From CAYJPV01 sp964547975 (GTDB taxonomy: Bacteria; Acidobacteriota; Vicinamibacteria; Vicinamibacterales; JAKQTR01): a DNA stretch of 64,000 nt. The notes under the pieces were generated by a model. It saw only the letters and a program-made list of their open reading frames with translations. It had not been told where the DNA came from and did no database searches. Both the position numbers and the translations under genes were made by a program. Shown piece by piece: positions 8,078 through 16,463 of this stretch (positions are counted from its first letter, which is position 1; each line of letters begins with the position of its first letter). The stretch is taken from positions 8,742 through 72,741 of the forward strand of contig CAZJRM010000001.1 in NCBI GenBank assembly GCA_964547975.1, written 5' to 3'.

Positions 8078-8818
8078 ATGCGCAGACGTTCCCTGCTGTA
8101 CGGCGTGGCGTTCGTCCTGTTGTGGCACGGTCTTGCCGCTGCGCAGCAGTGGCCGGCGTCGGCGCTCGCGCTCCGCACGAATGGCGGCGCGCTGAAGTCC
8201 GGCGACTGCGTCCGGTTGACCCTCGTGGCGACCGAGGACGTGCCCGGTCCCCTCACGCCAACGGTGTCCTACGCCTTCGACCAGTCCGTGACGGTCGAGG
8301 ACGAGGAGGGGCGCCGGACCCAGACAACGCGCCGGGCTACGGTCGAACGGCGCGCTGGCCCGGCCTTCGATCGCCTCATGGCCGGCAGTTCTCTCGTCCT
8401 GGACGACGCGTTCTGTTTCGGCCAGGACAGCCGGCCCGGGGTGTACGACATCTCGGTTCACCTCACGACCTCGGCGGTGCCGGTGGCGAGATTGACGACG
8501 TGTGTCAGTGTTTTCGCCGACGAGGCCACCTCGTCGGACGGGTGCGGCTTCGCCCTCCGAGGTGTCCTTCGCCGCGACGGCGACACGGTCGTCCTTGACG
8601 CGCCCGGCGGCGGCGGCGTGTTGTCGCGGGTGCTCGTCTTTCGCGGGGACGCGTTGTTGAAGGTCGTCGATCATGGCATCGCGGCCTCCGGCCCGGGTGA
8701 ACTCGTCGCGCCCGCGTCGGTCTTCGACCCGCTGGGCTCGGCGCCCGTGGACCTGGTGCTGCAGGACCAGTCGGGGAACCGGTCGGCCAGCGTGGTCCGG
8801 GTGACGATCCCGCGTTGA
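8078..8818 (+). CDS. Secreted protein of unknown function
   Basis: Protein of 246 residues with a strong ribosome site (GGAGGAG about five bases before the ATG) and a signal peptide (RRRSLLYGVAFVLLWHGLAAAQ). The mature part looks all-beta: SGDCVRLTLVATEDVPGPL, a duplicated-looking C-terminal half VVRVTIPR, and two cysteine pairs. I recognise no family. It may be an Ig-like or jelly-roll periplasmic protein. It stands alone between the thiamine-binding-like gene and a small membrane protein. Confidence 0.6.
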   Translation: MRRRSLLYGVAFVLLWHGLAAAQQWPASALALRTNGGALKSGDCVRLTLVATEDVPGPLTPTVSYAFDQSVTVEDEEGRRTQTTRRATVERRAGPAFDRLMAGSSLVLDDAFCFGQDSRPGVYDISVHLTTSAVPVARLTTCVSVFADEATSSDGCGFALRGVLRRDGDTVVLDAPGGGGVLSRVLVFRGDALLKVVDHGIAASGPGELVAPASVFDPLGSAPVDLVLQDQSGNRSASVVRVTIPR

Positions 8819-8887
8819 CGTCTTCCGAGGTTCGTTTCGCTGGCGTCGGTCGTGGGGTAGACTGTGGGCTCACACTCAGGAGCCCCG

Positions 8888-9334
8888 ATGTCTCTGCCGG
8901 AGCGCCGCCGCGCGAACTACTGGTTCGTCACCGCTTGTGTGCTGCTGTTGTTGACCGGGTTGGCGCATTCGCTCGGCCATTTCGCTGAGCCGCCGGCGGA
9001 TCCTGAGACCGTGGGGCTGATCTCGGCCCTGCGCGGGTACCGGGTCCAGATGCCAGACGCGGGGCTCGGCCTGGCGCCCACCCAATGGGACGTCCACCAA
9101 TCGCTGTCGCTGACGATGAGCGTCAGCCTGTTCTGGCTGGCGGTCGTGGGACTGGTGGTCGCGTTTTCCGACATGGGGCGGCGCACGGTCCAGCGTGTCA
9201 CGGCGGTCTACATCCTGGCGAACGGCGTTCTTGCGGGCCTGTTTCTCTACTACAACCTGGCGCTGCCGTTTCTCTCGCTTGGACTCGTGGAACTGGTCCT
9301 GGTGACCGCCTACGCGCGCGCCCCGAGGGGCTGA
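8888..9334 (+). CDS. Small four-helix membrane protein, function unknown
   Basis: Protein of 148 residues with AGGAG five bases before the ATG and a TAGACT-type -10 in the upstream gap. Four hydrophobic segments are visible: YWFVTACVLLLLTGLAHSL (about 11-29), SLFWLAVVGLVVAFS (about 80-95), VTAVYILANGVLAGLFLYY (about 104-122) and LPFLSLGLVELVLVTAY (about 126-142). A GLAHSLGHF stretch puts two histidines at the end of the first helix, which could bind metal or haem; that is only a guess. No family recognised. Confidence 0.6.
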   Translation: MSLPERRRANYWFVTACVLLLLTGLAHSLGHFAEPPADPETVGLISALRGYRVQMPDAGLGLAPTQWDVHQSLSLTMSVSLFWLAVVGLVVAFSDMGRRTVQRVTAVYILANGVLAGLFLYYNLALPFLSLGLVELVLVTAYARAPRG

Positions 9335-9355
9335 CGCGGGCCCGGGCCATCCAAG

Positions 9356-9385
9356 TTGTTGTCCCTAAAGCCGATATGGTAGGAT
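9356..9385 (+). promoter_or_regulatory. Possible sigma-70 promoter of the yebC-ruv operon
   Basis: TTGTTG (9356-9361) and TAGGAT (9380-9385) are separated by 18 bases, about 50 bases upstream of the yebC ATG. The leader between them and the gene is T-rich, unlike the surrounding DNA, and ends in CTGGAG. Confidence 0.45.
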
Positions 9386-9436
9386 TTTCAGGCACTTTTT
9401 CGCCCGAATTCCCTCTGAACAGCCTGGAGTTTCACC

Positions 9437-10183
9437 ATGTCTGGCCATTCAAAGTGGCACACCATCAAGCACAAGAAAGGCGCTGCCGACGCCAAGCGCG
9501 GCCGTGTCTTCACCCGGATCATCAAGGAACTGACCGTGGCCGCCCGCGCCGGCGGCGGTGACCCGGAAACCAACCCGCGCCTGCGCACGATCGTGGCGGA
9601 GGCGAAGCAGGTCAACATGCCCGCCGACAACATCAAGCGGGCCATTCGTCGGGGCACCGGTGAAGAGCCTGGCGTCCAGTACGAAGAAGTGACCTACGAA
9701 GGGTACGGTCCGGGCGGCGTGGCCTTGATGATCGAGGCGATGACGGACAACAAGAACCGCACGGTGGGTGAGATCCGGCATCTGCTCGGCAAGTACGGCG
9801 GGAACCTGGGCGAAACCAACAGCGTGCGCCGCATGTTCGACAAGAAGGGCTACATCGTCATCGAGAAGGCGAAGGCCTCCGAAGACACCCTGATGAACGC
9901 GGTGCTCGATGCCGGTGCGGACGACCTCGTGGACGACGGCGACAGCTGGGAAGTGCTGAGCGCGCCGGACGCGTACCCGGCCGTCAAGGAAGCCATCGAC
10001 AAGCTCGGCATCGAGACGCTCGAGGCACGCGTGTCCATGCTGCCGAACCTCACGGTGCCGCTGGAAGGCAAACCCGCGCAGAGCTGCCTCAAGCTGCTCG
10101 ACATGCTCGAGGACCACGACGACGTCCAGCACGTGTGGTCGAACGCCGACATCCCCGAGAAGGAGATCGAGGCGTTCGAGTGA
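9437..10183 (+). CDS. yebC: YebC/PmpR family (TACO1-like) regulator
   Basis: Canonical 248-residue member opening with SGHSKWHTIKHKKGAADAKR and containing NMPADNIKRAIRRGTGE and VTYEGYGPGGVALMIEAMTDN. The family includes DNA-binding regulators and, in recent work, proteins that help ribosomes through difficult sequences such as proline runs. CTGGAG precedes the ATG. The stop codon overlaps the GTG of ruvC, so yebC leads the ruv operon, a very widespread order. Confidence 0.96.
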   Translation: MSGHSKWHTIKHKKGAADAKRGRVFTRIIKELTVAARAGGGDPETNPRLRTIVAEAKQVNMPADNIKRAIRRGTGEEPGVQYEEVTYEGYGPGGVALMIEAMTDNKNRTVGEIRHLLGKYGGNLGETNSVRRMFDKKGYIVIEKAKASEDTLMNAVLDAGADDLVDDGDSWEVLSAPDAYPAVKEAIDKLGIETLEARVSMLPNLTVPLEGKPAQSCLKLLDMLEDHDDVQHVWSNADIPEKEIEAFE

Positions 10184-10728
10184 AGGTGTTCGGGATAGAT
10201 CCGGGTTCCGAGCGCACGGGATACGGCTGCATCGAGACCGACGGCAGCCGTCACCGGCTGGTCGTCTGCGGGGCGGTGACGACATCGCCCCGCTCGTCGT
10301 TTCCGGACAAACTTCTCGTCATCCACCAGGCCCTGCGCCGGTTGCTCGCTGAGCATCGGCCCGACTGCGTGGCGGTGGAGAACGTGTTCTACGCGAAGAA
10401 CGTGCGTAGCGCGCTGAAACTGGGGCACGCCCGCGGGATCGCGCTGCTGGCGGCGGTCGAGGGCGGCTATCCGCTGTTCGAATACACGCCGGCGGAGATC
10501 AAGCGAACGGTCGTCGGCTACGGCCGCGCAGAGAAACCGCAGGTGGGGGAGATGGTGCGGCTGATGCTGGGCCTCGACGCGGCGCCAACGCCGCACGACG
10601 CGTCGGACGCGCTCGCGGCGGCCATCTGCCACGTGCACAGCACCCACGGCCTGGCGCAGGCGGCCCTGGCCGAGGCCGCGCGGGGCGCACGCAAGGCGCC
10701 GAAGAGCTGGCGCGAGTACCGGCCATGA
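10180..10728 (+). CDS. ruvC: Holliday junction resolvase RuvC
   Basis: Endonuclease that cuts Holliday junctions with RuvAB. The 182-residue frame starts at a GTG overlapping the yebC stop. Catalytic acidic residues are visible in FGIDPGSERTGYG (D7), VAVENVFYAKN (E about 66) and PHDASDALAAAICH (Asp pair near 140). An upstream in-frame GTG would add an unlikely N-terminus, so the overlap start is preferred. It ends in an ATGA junction with ruvA. Confidence 0.96.
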   Translation: MKVFGIDPGSERTGYGCIETDGSRHRLVVCGAVTTSPRSSFPDKLLVIHQALRRLLAEHRPDCVAVENVFYAKNVRSALKLGHARGIALLAAVEGGYPLFEYTPAEIKRTVVGYGRAEKPQVGEMVRLMLGLDAAPTPHDASDALAAAICHVHSTHGLAQAALAEAARGARKAPKSWREYRP

Positions 10729-11330
10729 TTGCCTCCCTGCGCGGGCGCCTCGCCGACAAGCAGCCGAACCGCCTGGTGGTGGACGTGAACGGCGTGGGCT
10801 ACGAGGTGTTCGTCCCGCTGTCGACGTTCTACCGCGTGGCGGACGTCGGCCAGGACGTGTCGCTGCTCGTGCACACGCACGTGCGCGAAGACACGTTGGC
10901 GCTGTATGGGTTCGGGACGTCGTTCGAGCAGCAGGTGTTCGAGCGGCTGATTGGCGTCAGCGGCATCGGTCCGCGCCTGGCGCTTGCGGTCCTGTCCGGC
11001 ATCGAAGCCGGCGACTTCGTCCGGTCGGTGCAGACGGGCGATCTGGCGCGGCTTACGGCGATTCCGGGCGTCGGCAAGAAGACGGCCGAGCGCATGGTGC
11101 TCGAACTCAAGGACCGCCTGCCGCTCGGCGGCGCGCCCGGGCCGACGGCGGGGCCGGAAGACGGCGCACCCGCGGACGCCCTGCGGCGCGACCTGCTCTC
11201 GGCGCTGTTGAACCTGGGGTATCATCGCCCCCTCGCCGAGAAGGCCGTGGATGGGGCGCTCAAGCGCGCGGAGTCGCCGAGCTTCGAGACGGTGCTCAAG
11301 CAGGCGCTGCGCGACCTGGCGCGCGGATAA
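10725..11330 (+). CDS. ruvA: Holliday junction branch-migration protein RuvA
   Basis: DNA-binding subunit of the RuvAB motor, 201 residues. N-terminal OB-fold opens with MIASLRGRLADKQPNRLVVDVNG when read in segments; two helix-hairpin-helix motifs follow (GVSGIGPRLALAVLSG and AIPGVGKKTAERMVLELKD), then a flexible acidic linker and domain III (LLNLGYHRPLAEKAV). The ATG overlaps the ruvC stop. Confidence 0.96.
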   Translation: MIASLRGRLADKQPNRLVVDVNGVGYEVFVPLSTFYRVADVGQDVSLLVHTHVREDTLALYGFGTSFEQQVFERLIGVSGIGPRLALAVLSGIEAGDFVRSVQTGDLARLTAIPGVGKKTAERMVLELKDRLPLGGAPGPTAGPEDGAPADALRRDLLSALLNLGYHRPLAEKAVDGALKRAESPSFETVLKQALRDLARG

Positions 11331-11342
11331 CGGACAGGGAAC

Positions 11343-12365
11343 GTGGACGACGACGACCGACTGGTGACGCCGACGCGCGCGGACGACGACGCGCAGTACG
11401 AGGCGGGGCTGCGGCCCCGGACGCTCGACGAGTACATCGGGCAGGACCGCGTCCGCGAGAACCTCCACGTGTCGATTACCGCCGCCGTGCAGCGCCGCGA
11501 AGCGCTCGACCACGTGCTGCTCTACGGGCCGCCCGGCCTCGGCAAGACGACGCTGGCCTACGTCATCGGCAACGAACTGGGCGTGTCGGTGCGGTCCACG
11601 TCGGGCCCGGTGCTGGAGAAACCCGGCGATCTCGCGGCCATCCTGACGAACCTCAAGGAGCGCGAGGTCCTCTTCATCGACGAAATCCACCGGATGGCGC
11701 CGACGATCGAAGAGATCCTCTACCCGGCGCTCGAGGACTACGAACTCGACATCGTCATCGGCCAGGGGCCGGCGGCGCGTTCGGTGAAGGTGCCGCTGCA
11801 GAAGTTCACGCTCATCGGTGCGACGACGCGCGCGGGGCTGCTGACCTCGCCGCTGCGCAGCCGCTTCGGAATCGTGCACCGGCTGGATTTCTACACGAAC
11901 CAGGACCTCGAGGAAATCGTGCGACGCTCGGCGCGGATCCTCGGTGTGCCCATCAGCGACGAGGCCGCGGGCGAGATCGCGCGCCGTTCGCGCGGGACCC
12001 CGCGTATCACGAACCGCCTGCTGCGCCGCGTGCGCGACTACGCGCAGGTGCGCGCGTCCGGGGACATCACCACCGAGGCGACGCGCGCGGCGCTCACGAT
12101 GCTCGAGGTCGACGAGCACGGGTTCGACGAAATCGACCGGCGGCTGCTGAGGACCATCATCGACAAGTTCGGCGGCGGGCCCGTCGGCGTCAATACGATC
12201 GCGGCGGCGATCAGCGAAGAGAAAGACGCCATCGAGGACATCTACGAGCCGTTCCTCATTCAAATCGGGTTTCTCGATCGGACGCCACGGGGCCGGGTGG
12301 CCACGGCGCGTGCGTATCAGTTCTTCGGGTTGAAAGCCCCAGGGAAGGATTCGAGACTGTGGTAA
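11343..12365 (+). CDS. ruvB: Holliday junction branch-migration ATPase RuvB
   Basis: AAA+ hexameric motor of the RuvAB complex, 340 residues from a GTG start. Walker A is GPPGLGKT (62-69), Walker B LFIDEIHRM (about 110-118), with sensor GATTRAGLLTSPLRSRFG and a C-terminal winged helix ending in PRGRVATARAYQFFGL. Its last seven bases overlap the start of fabH, so recombination and fatty-acid genes share one transcript. Confidence 0.97.
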   Translation: MDDDDRLVTPTRADDDAQYEAGLRPRTLDEYIGQDRVRENLHVSITAAVQRREALDHVLLYGPPGLGKTTLAYVIGNELGVSVRSTSGPVLEKPGDLAAILTNLKEREVLFIDEIHRMAPTIEEILYPALEDYELDIVIGQGPAARSVKVPLQKFTLIGATTRAGLLTSPLRSRFGIVHRLDFYTNQDLEEIVRRSARILGVPISDEAAGEIARRSRGTPRITNRLLRRVRDYAQVRASGDITTEATRAALTMLEVDEHGFDEIDRRLLRTIIDKFGGGPVGVNTIAAAISEEKDAIEDIYEPFLIQIGFLDRTPRGRVATARAYQFFGLKAPGKDSRLW

Positions 12366-13366
12366 ACGCAAGACAGGTTCGACCGACACGGATCAGCGCG
12401 CTCGCGACCTACGTGCCGCCGGGCATCCTCGACAATCACATGCTCAGCCAGATGGTCGAGACCACCGACGAGTGGATTCTGCAGCGGACCGGCATCAAGA
12501 CGCGGCACATCGCCGAGAAGGGCGTGGGCACGTCCGAGCTGGCCGCCGAGGCGGCGAAGCGGGCCATCGCGCAGCGCGGCATCTCGCCGACCGCCATCGA
12601 CCTGGTCATCGTCGGCACGACGACGCCGGACATGATGTTTCCGAGCACGGCCGCGCTCGTGCAGGACAAGATCGGAGCGAAGACGTGCTGGGGGTTCGAC
12701 CTCGCCGCCGCGTGCTCCGGGTTCACGTTCTCGCTGGCGGCAGCCAGCCAGATGGTGGCGACGGGCACCCACAACTGCGCGCTCGTCATCGGCGCGGACG
12801 TCATGTCGAGCATCATCGACTACACGGACCGCACCACGTGCGTCCTGTTCGGTGACGGCGCCGGCGCCGTGCTCGTGGAACCCGCGGTCGAGGACGGCCT
12901 CGAGATCATCGACTTCGCCAACACGATCGACGGCAGCGGGCGCGATGCGCTCCAGATGCCGGGCGGCGGCAGCCTCCACCCCGCGTCTCACGAGACCGTC
13001 GACAAGAAGCTGCACTACATCCGGCAAGACGGCCAGGCTGTCTTCAAGTTCGCCGTCCGCAACACCGAGGAGATCAGCCGCACCATCATGGAGCGGAATC
13101 ACGTCACGGCCGAGGACATCGCGATGTTCGTGTCGCATCAGGCCAACCGGCGCATCATCATGTCGGCGGCCGACCGTCTCGGGTTCCCCGAGTCGAAGGT
13201 GATGCTGAACATCGCCGACTACGGCAACACGACGGCGGCGACGATTCCGCTGGCGCTCAACGACGCGCTGGCGCAGGGCCGGATCAAGAAGGGCGACCTC
13301 GTGCTGTTGACATCGGTGGGAGCCGGCTTCACGGTCGGGTCCGTGTTGCTGCGCTGGGCGTTCTAG
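12359..13366 (+). CDS. fabH: Beta-ketoacyl-ACP synthase III
   Basis: Starts fatty-acid synthesis by condensing acetyl-CoA (or another acyl-CoA) with malonyl-ACP. The catalytic triad is present: C119 in AAACSGFTF, H260 in SHQANRRI and N290 in GNTTAATIP. Length 335 is normal. Starts at GTG, overlapping the end of ruvB. No other fab genes are nearby, and gene order suggests co-transcription with ruvCAB. A branched-chain starter preference cannot be judged from sequence alone. Confidence 0.94.
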   Translation: MVNARQVRPTRISALATYVPPGILDNHMLSQMVETTDEWILQRTGIKTRHIAEKGVGTSELAAEAAKRAIAQRGISPTAIDLVIVGTTTPDMMFPSTAALVQDKIGAKTCWGFDLAAACSGFTFSLAAASQMVATGTHNCALVIGADVMSSIIDYTDRTTCVLFGDGAGAVLVEPAVEDGLEIIDFANTIDGSGRDALQMPGGGSLHPASHETVDKKLHYIRQDGQAVFKFAVRNTEEISRTIMERNHVTAEDIAMFVSHQANRRIIMSAADRLGFPESKVMLNIADYGNTTAATIPLALNDALAQGRIKKGDLVLLTSVGAGFTVGSVLLRWAF

Positions 13367-13384
13367 GCGGCGGACAGGGCGTGG

Positions 13385-13405
13385 GGCAGGCCTTTCAGGC
13401 CTGCC
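13385..13405. repeat. Palindromic repeat element, copy 2
   Basis: Nine-base arms (13385-13393 and 13397-13405) around TTC, preceded by GTGG and followed by AGAC. This copy departs from the usual core (AGGCCTTTCAGGCCT in place of GGCTTCAGCC) but keeps the ends and the symmetry of the family. It fills the fabH-queA gap and lies next to the queA start. Confidence 0.7.
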
Positions 13406-13416
13406 AGACTCGATAC

Positions 13417-14463
13417 GTGAAGGTCTCCGACTTCGTTTTCGACCTCCCCGAGCGCCTGATCGCGCAGTTCCCGCCCGAGGTCCGCGGCGCATCGCGGTTG
13501 CTCGTCCTCGAGCGGGCGCCCGGCGCCGTCACGCACGCGTCGATGGCCGACCTGCCGCGCTGGCTGCGTCCCGGCGACGTGCTCGTGGCCAACGACACGC
13601 GCGTGTTCCCGGCGCGCCTGCTCGGGACGCGCGAGCCCGGCGGCGGCGAAGTCGAGTGCCTGCTGGTCTCTCGGGTAGACGAGGCGCACTGGGAGGCGCT
13701 CGTGCATCCCGGGCAGCGGATGAAGCCCGGGCGCCGCCTGCGATTCGAGCGGGCCGGGTTCGTCCTTCACGGCGAGGTGCTCGAGCAGCGATTCTTCGGC
13801 CGGCGCCTCGTGCGACTGTGGACCGACGGGGCGGGGCCGGTGATGCCGGTCGTCGAGGCCATCGGACACATCCCGCTGCCACCCTATATCCACCGACCGG
13901 ACCTCGACCTCGATCGCGACCGGTATCAGACGGTATTCGCGCGCGAGACCGGTTCGATCGCGGCGCCGACGGCAGGTCTGCATTTCACGCCGGAGTTGCT
14001 GGCTTCGCTTGAGGCGATGGGCGTCGAGCGCGTGCATGTCACGCTGCACGTGGGTTACGGCACGTTCAAGCCCGTCCGCGTGGAGGACGTCGAGACGCAC
14101 ACCGTGGACCCGGAGCGGTATTCGATTTCGCCAGACGCGGCGGCGTCCATCAACCGCGCGCTCGACCAGGGGCGGCGCGTGGTGGCGGTGGGGACGACGA
14201 CGACCCGGGCGCTGGAGTCGTCAGCGCTGGCGGGGGGCGGAAGAGTCGTGGCGGGCGAGGCCGAGGCGTCGCTGTTCATCTACCCCGGGCATGGGTTTCA
14301 GGTGGTCGGCGCCCTGGTCACGAACTTCCACCTGCCCGGGTCGTCGCTGCTGATGCTGGTGGGGGCGTTCGGGGGCGTGGACCCCGTCATGCGCGCCTAC
14401 GCTGAAGCTGTGAGGCAGGAATACCGATTCTACAGCTACGGGGATGCCACGCTCGTGGTGTGA
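13417..14463 (+). CDS. queA: S-adenosylmethionine:tRNA ribosyltransferase-isomerase
   Basis: Transfers and isomerises the ribosyl group of SAM onto 7-aminomethyl-7-deazaguanine in tRNA to give epoxyqueuosine. I chose the GTG at 13417 (KVSDFVFDLPERLIAQFP), which matches the family N-terminus and gives 348 residues; upstream frame would translate the palindromic repeat. Typical blocks: LVANDTRVFPARLLG, GSIAAPTAGLHFTPELL, HVTLHVGYGTFKPVR and LVTNFHLPGSSLLMLVGAF. The pathway partners queE and queC are at 35295-36609. Confidence 0.95.
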   Translation: MKVSDFVFDLPERLIAQFPPEVRGASRLLVLERAPGAVTHASMADLPRWLRPGDVLVANDTRVFPARLLGTREPGGGEVECLLVSRVDEAHWEALVHPGQRMKPGRRLRFERAGFVLHGEVLEQRFFGRRLVRLWTDGAGPVMPVVEAIGHIPLPPYIHRPDLDLDRDRYQTVFARETGSIAAPTAGLHFTPELLASLEAMGVERVHVTLHVGYGTFKPVRVEDVETHTVDPERYSISPDAAASINRALDQGRRVVAVGTTTTRALESSALAGGGRVVAGEAEASLFIYPGHGFQVVGALVTNFHLPGSSLLMLVGAFGGVDPVMRAYAEAVRQEYRFYSYGDATLVV

Positions 14464-14490
14464 CCTAAAAGGGGGCCTGTCCCCCTTTCT
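14462..14490. terminator. Hairpin after queA, first of two identical 29-base copies
   Basis: AAAGGGGG (14468-14475) pairs with CCCCCTTT (14481-14488) around CCTGT. The block begins at the queA stop codon and recurs exactly at 14506-14534. A stem with an A-run before and a T-run after could end transcription in either direction. Confidence 0.6.
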
Positions 14491-14505
14491 GTTGGCGGGC
14501 GGTCA

Positions 14506-14534
14506 GACCTAAAAGGGGGCCTGTCCCCCTTTCT
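14506..14534. terminator. Second identical hairpin copy downstream of queA
   Basis: Exact 29-base repeat of 14462-14490, 44 bases further on, with stem 14512-14519/14525-14532. Tandem copies suggest either a double terminator or a short repeat inserted twice. Confidence 0.6.
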
Positions 14535-14601
14535 CCGCGGTCGGGCTTTGCGGATCGTGCGGCCGCGGCGTAACATTCGTCGAACGAGGGCCATACCTGT
14601 C

Positions 14602-15471
14602 GTGACTTCGACTCTTCCTCCGACTCCATCCGGCGAATGGCAGTCTCCTGACGACCCGTTCGCCTGGCTGTCGGGCTCACAGAGCCTGGCGGTTCCCGCG
14701 CTGCCCGACGTGGCGCAACGGGTCGTGTCGCTGACGTCCGACCCGGAGATCCCCGTCTTCCGGCTGTCGGACCTCGTCGCCAAGGACCAGGTGCTGGCGT
14801 CGCGCGTGCTGGCCATGGCCAACTCCGCGTTCAGTTCGCCGGCGATGTTCATCTCCACGATCCAGGACGCGGTCGTCCGCCTCGGCACCGGCGCGGTGCG
14901 CAACGTCGTGCTCGCCGTCAGCCTGACGTCGCGGATGCAGGACAAGAACGTCTACGGCTCGCGCGGGCGCGACCTGTTCGATCACGCGCTCGGAGCCGCC
15001 TACATGGCGCGCCTGATTGCCTCGGATGTCGACGTCGACGCCGACGAGGCCTTCCTCTGCGGGTTGATGCACGACATCGGCAAGCTGGTCATCCTGAAAC
15101 TCGCCTACGATCACAACCGCGCGCACGACGACAAGGTGACCGACGCCGTCCTCGACCAGGCGCTGAAGGAACGGCACGCGATGATGGGCGGCCTGGCCCT
15201 ACGCCGATGGCACATGCCCGAGTCGGTCGACGACCCGGTGATGTTCCATCACGACTTCCTGTCGGCGCCGCGCCGTCAGCGGGAAGCCGCGGTCTGCTAC
15301 CTCGGCAACCGGCTGTGCCACCGCTACGGGTTCGGTTGCCCTAAAGACGAGGAGAGCGACCTCGAATCGGACCCGGTGCTCGCGTATCTCGGCCTGACCG
15401 CCGAGTGGCTGGCCGCCGCTGACGCGAAGGCGCCCGGCCTCTTCAGTGTCGCTCGCTCCACGATGGGGTAA
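14602..15471 (+). CDS. HDOD domain signalling protein
   Basis: Protein of 289 residues made almost entirely of an HDOD domain (an HD-related fold), as found in regulators of cell cycle, motility and chemotaxis signalling. Conserved blocks: LPDVAQRVVSLTSDPEI, DQVLASRVLAMANSAFSSP, AVVRLGTGAVRNVVLAVSL, CGLMHDIGKLVILK and HAMMGGLALRRWHMPESV. An HD pair survives in MHDIGK, though most HDOD proteins are not hydrolases. The start is uncertain: GTG at 14602 after CGAGGG, or a TTG at 14548. No receiver or GGDEF domain is attached. Confidence 0.8.
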   Translation: MTSTLPPTPSGEWQSPDDPFAWLSGSQSLAVPALPDVAQRVVSLTSDPEIPVFRLSDLVAKDQVLASRVLAMANSAFSSPAMFISTIQDAVVRLGTGAVRNVVLAVSLTSRMQDKNVYGSRGRDLFDHALGAAYMARLIASDVDVDADEAFLCGLMHDIGKLVILKLAYDHNRAHDDKVTDAVLDQALKERHAMMGGLALRRWHMPESVDDPVMFHHDFLSAPRRQREAAVCYLGNRLCHRYGFGCPKDEESDLESDPVLAYLGLTAEWLAAADAKAPGLFSVARSTMG

Positions 15472-15506
15472 CCCCCAGAGGGCCCCGCCACCACCCGGGA
15501 GACCGC

Positions 15507-16463
15507 GTGAGCCAGTTTCCGTACGAAGAGTTCGACCTCTCGGGCGTCCGCACGTATCCGCTCGCCTCGCGCAAGAGCAAGGCGAACGCCGCCGATTTCG
15601 GCCGCCCGTACGCGCGCGGCTCCGGCGTCGCCGCGTGGCTCGACAGCCTGCCCAACATGCTCGGCGCCGCGGACTTGCGGGCCGTCGTCACGGCGATCCT
15701 CCAGACGCGCGCACGCGGCGGAGGCATCATCTGGGGATTCGGTGGCCACGTCATCAAGACCGGCCTCGCGCCGGTCCTCATCGACCTCGCGGAACACGGG
15801 TTCGTGTCGGCGTTCGCCACCAACGGCGCGGGCATCATCCACGACTTCGAGATCGCCCTCGGCGGCGCGACCTCCGAAGACGTCGATGACGCACTGGGGC
15901 CGGGGCAGTTCGGCATGGCCGACGAAACCGGGCGGCTGCTCAACCGCGCGATCAACGACGGCGCGAGGGCCGGTCTCGGTCTCGGCCAGGCGGTCGGCGC
16001 GTTTCTGAAGGCCAGCGACGCACCGTACGCGCATCTCAGTCTCGCGGCGTCCGCGGCGCGCCTCGGTCTTCCGCTGACGGCGCACGTCGCCCTGGGCACC
16101 GACATCATTCACATGCACCCGGACGCGTCCGGCTCCGCCATCGGAGAGACGAGCCTGCGGGACTTCCGCTACTTCGTGTCGAACGTCGCCCGGCTCGACG
16201 GCGGTGTCTACCTGAACTGCGGCTCGGCCGTCGTACTGCCCGAAGTCTTCCTGAAGGCCGTCGCGCTGGCGCGCAATCAGGGCCGTCCCCTGACCGGATT
16301 GACGACGGTCAACCTGGACTTCATGCGGCTCTACCGTCCGATGACGAACGTGGTGGTGCGTCCGCCGAAGGGGACCGGCGGCAAGGGCTACAGCCTGGTC
16401 GGTCACCACGAGATCCTGATCCCGCTCCTCGCGGCGGCGCTGATCGAGGGACTCGAGCGCTAG
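15507..16463 (+). CDS. Deoxyhypusine synthase-like protein
   Basis: Protein of 318 residues, GTG start after GGGAG. Segments such as GGGIIWGFGGHVIKTGLAPVL, FATNGAGIIHDFEIALGG, GQFGMADETGRLLNRAI, VALGTDIIHMHP and LNCGSAVVLPEVFLKAV resemble the NAD-dependent deoxyhypusine synthase/homospermidine synthase fold. True deoxyhypusine synthase modifies eIF5A in eukaryotes and archaea; bacteria use EF-P, so bacterial homologues may make homospermidine or act on an unknown substrate. I cannot confirm the catalytic lysine without an alignment. The gene converges on the aldolase and their stop codons share a CTAG. Confidence 0.55.
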   Translation: MSQFPYEEFDLSGVRTYPLASRKSKANAADFGRPYARGSGVAAWLDSLPNMLGAADLRAVVTAILQTRARGGGIIWGFGGHVIKTGLAPVLIDLAEHGFVSAFATNGAGIIHDFEIALGGATSEDVDDALGPGQFGMADETGRLLNRAINDGARAGLGLGQAVGAFLKASDAPYAHLSLAASAARLGLPLTAHVALGTDIIHMHPDASGSAIGETSLRDFRYFVSNVARLDGGVYLNCGSAVVLPEVFLKAVALARNQGRPLTGLTTVNLDFMRLYRPMTNVVVRPPKGTGGKGYSLVGHHEILIPLLAAALIEGLER

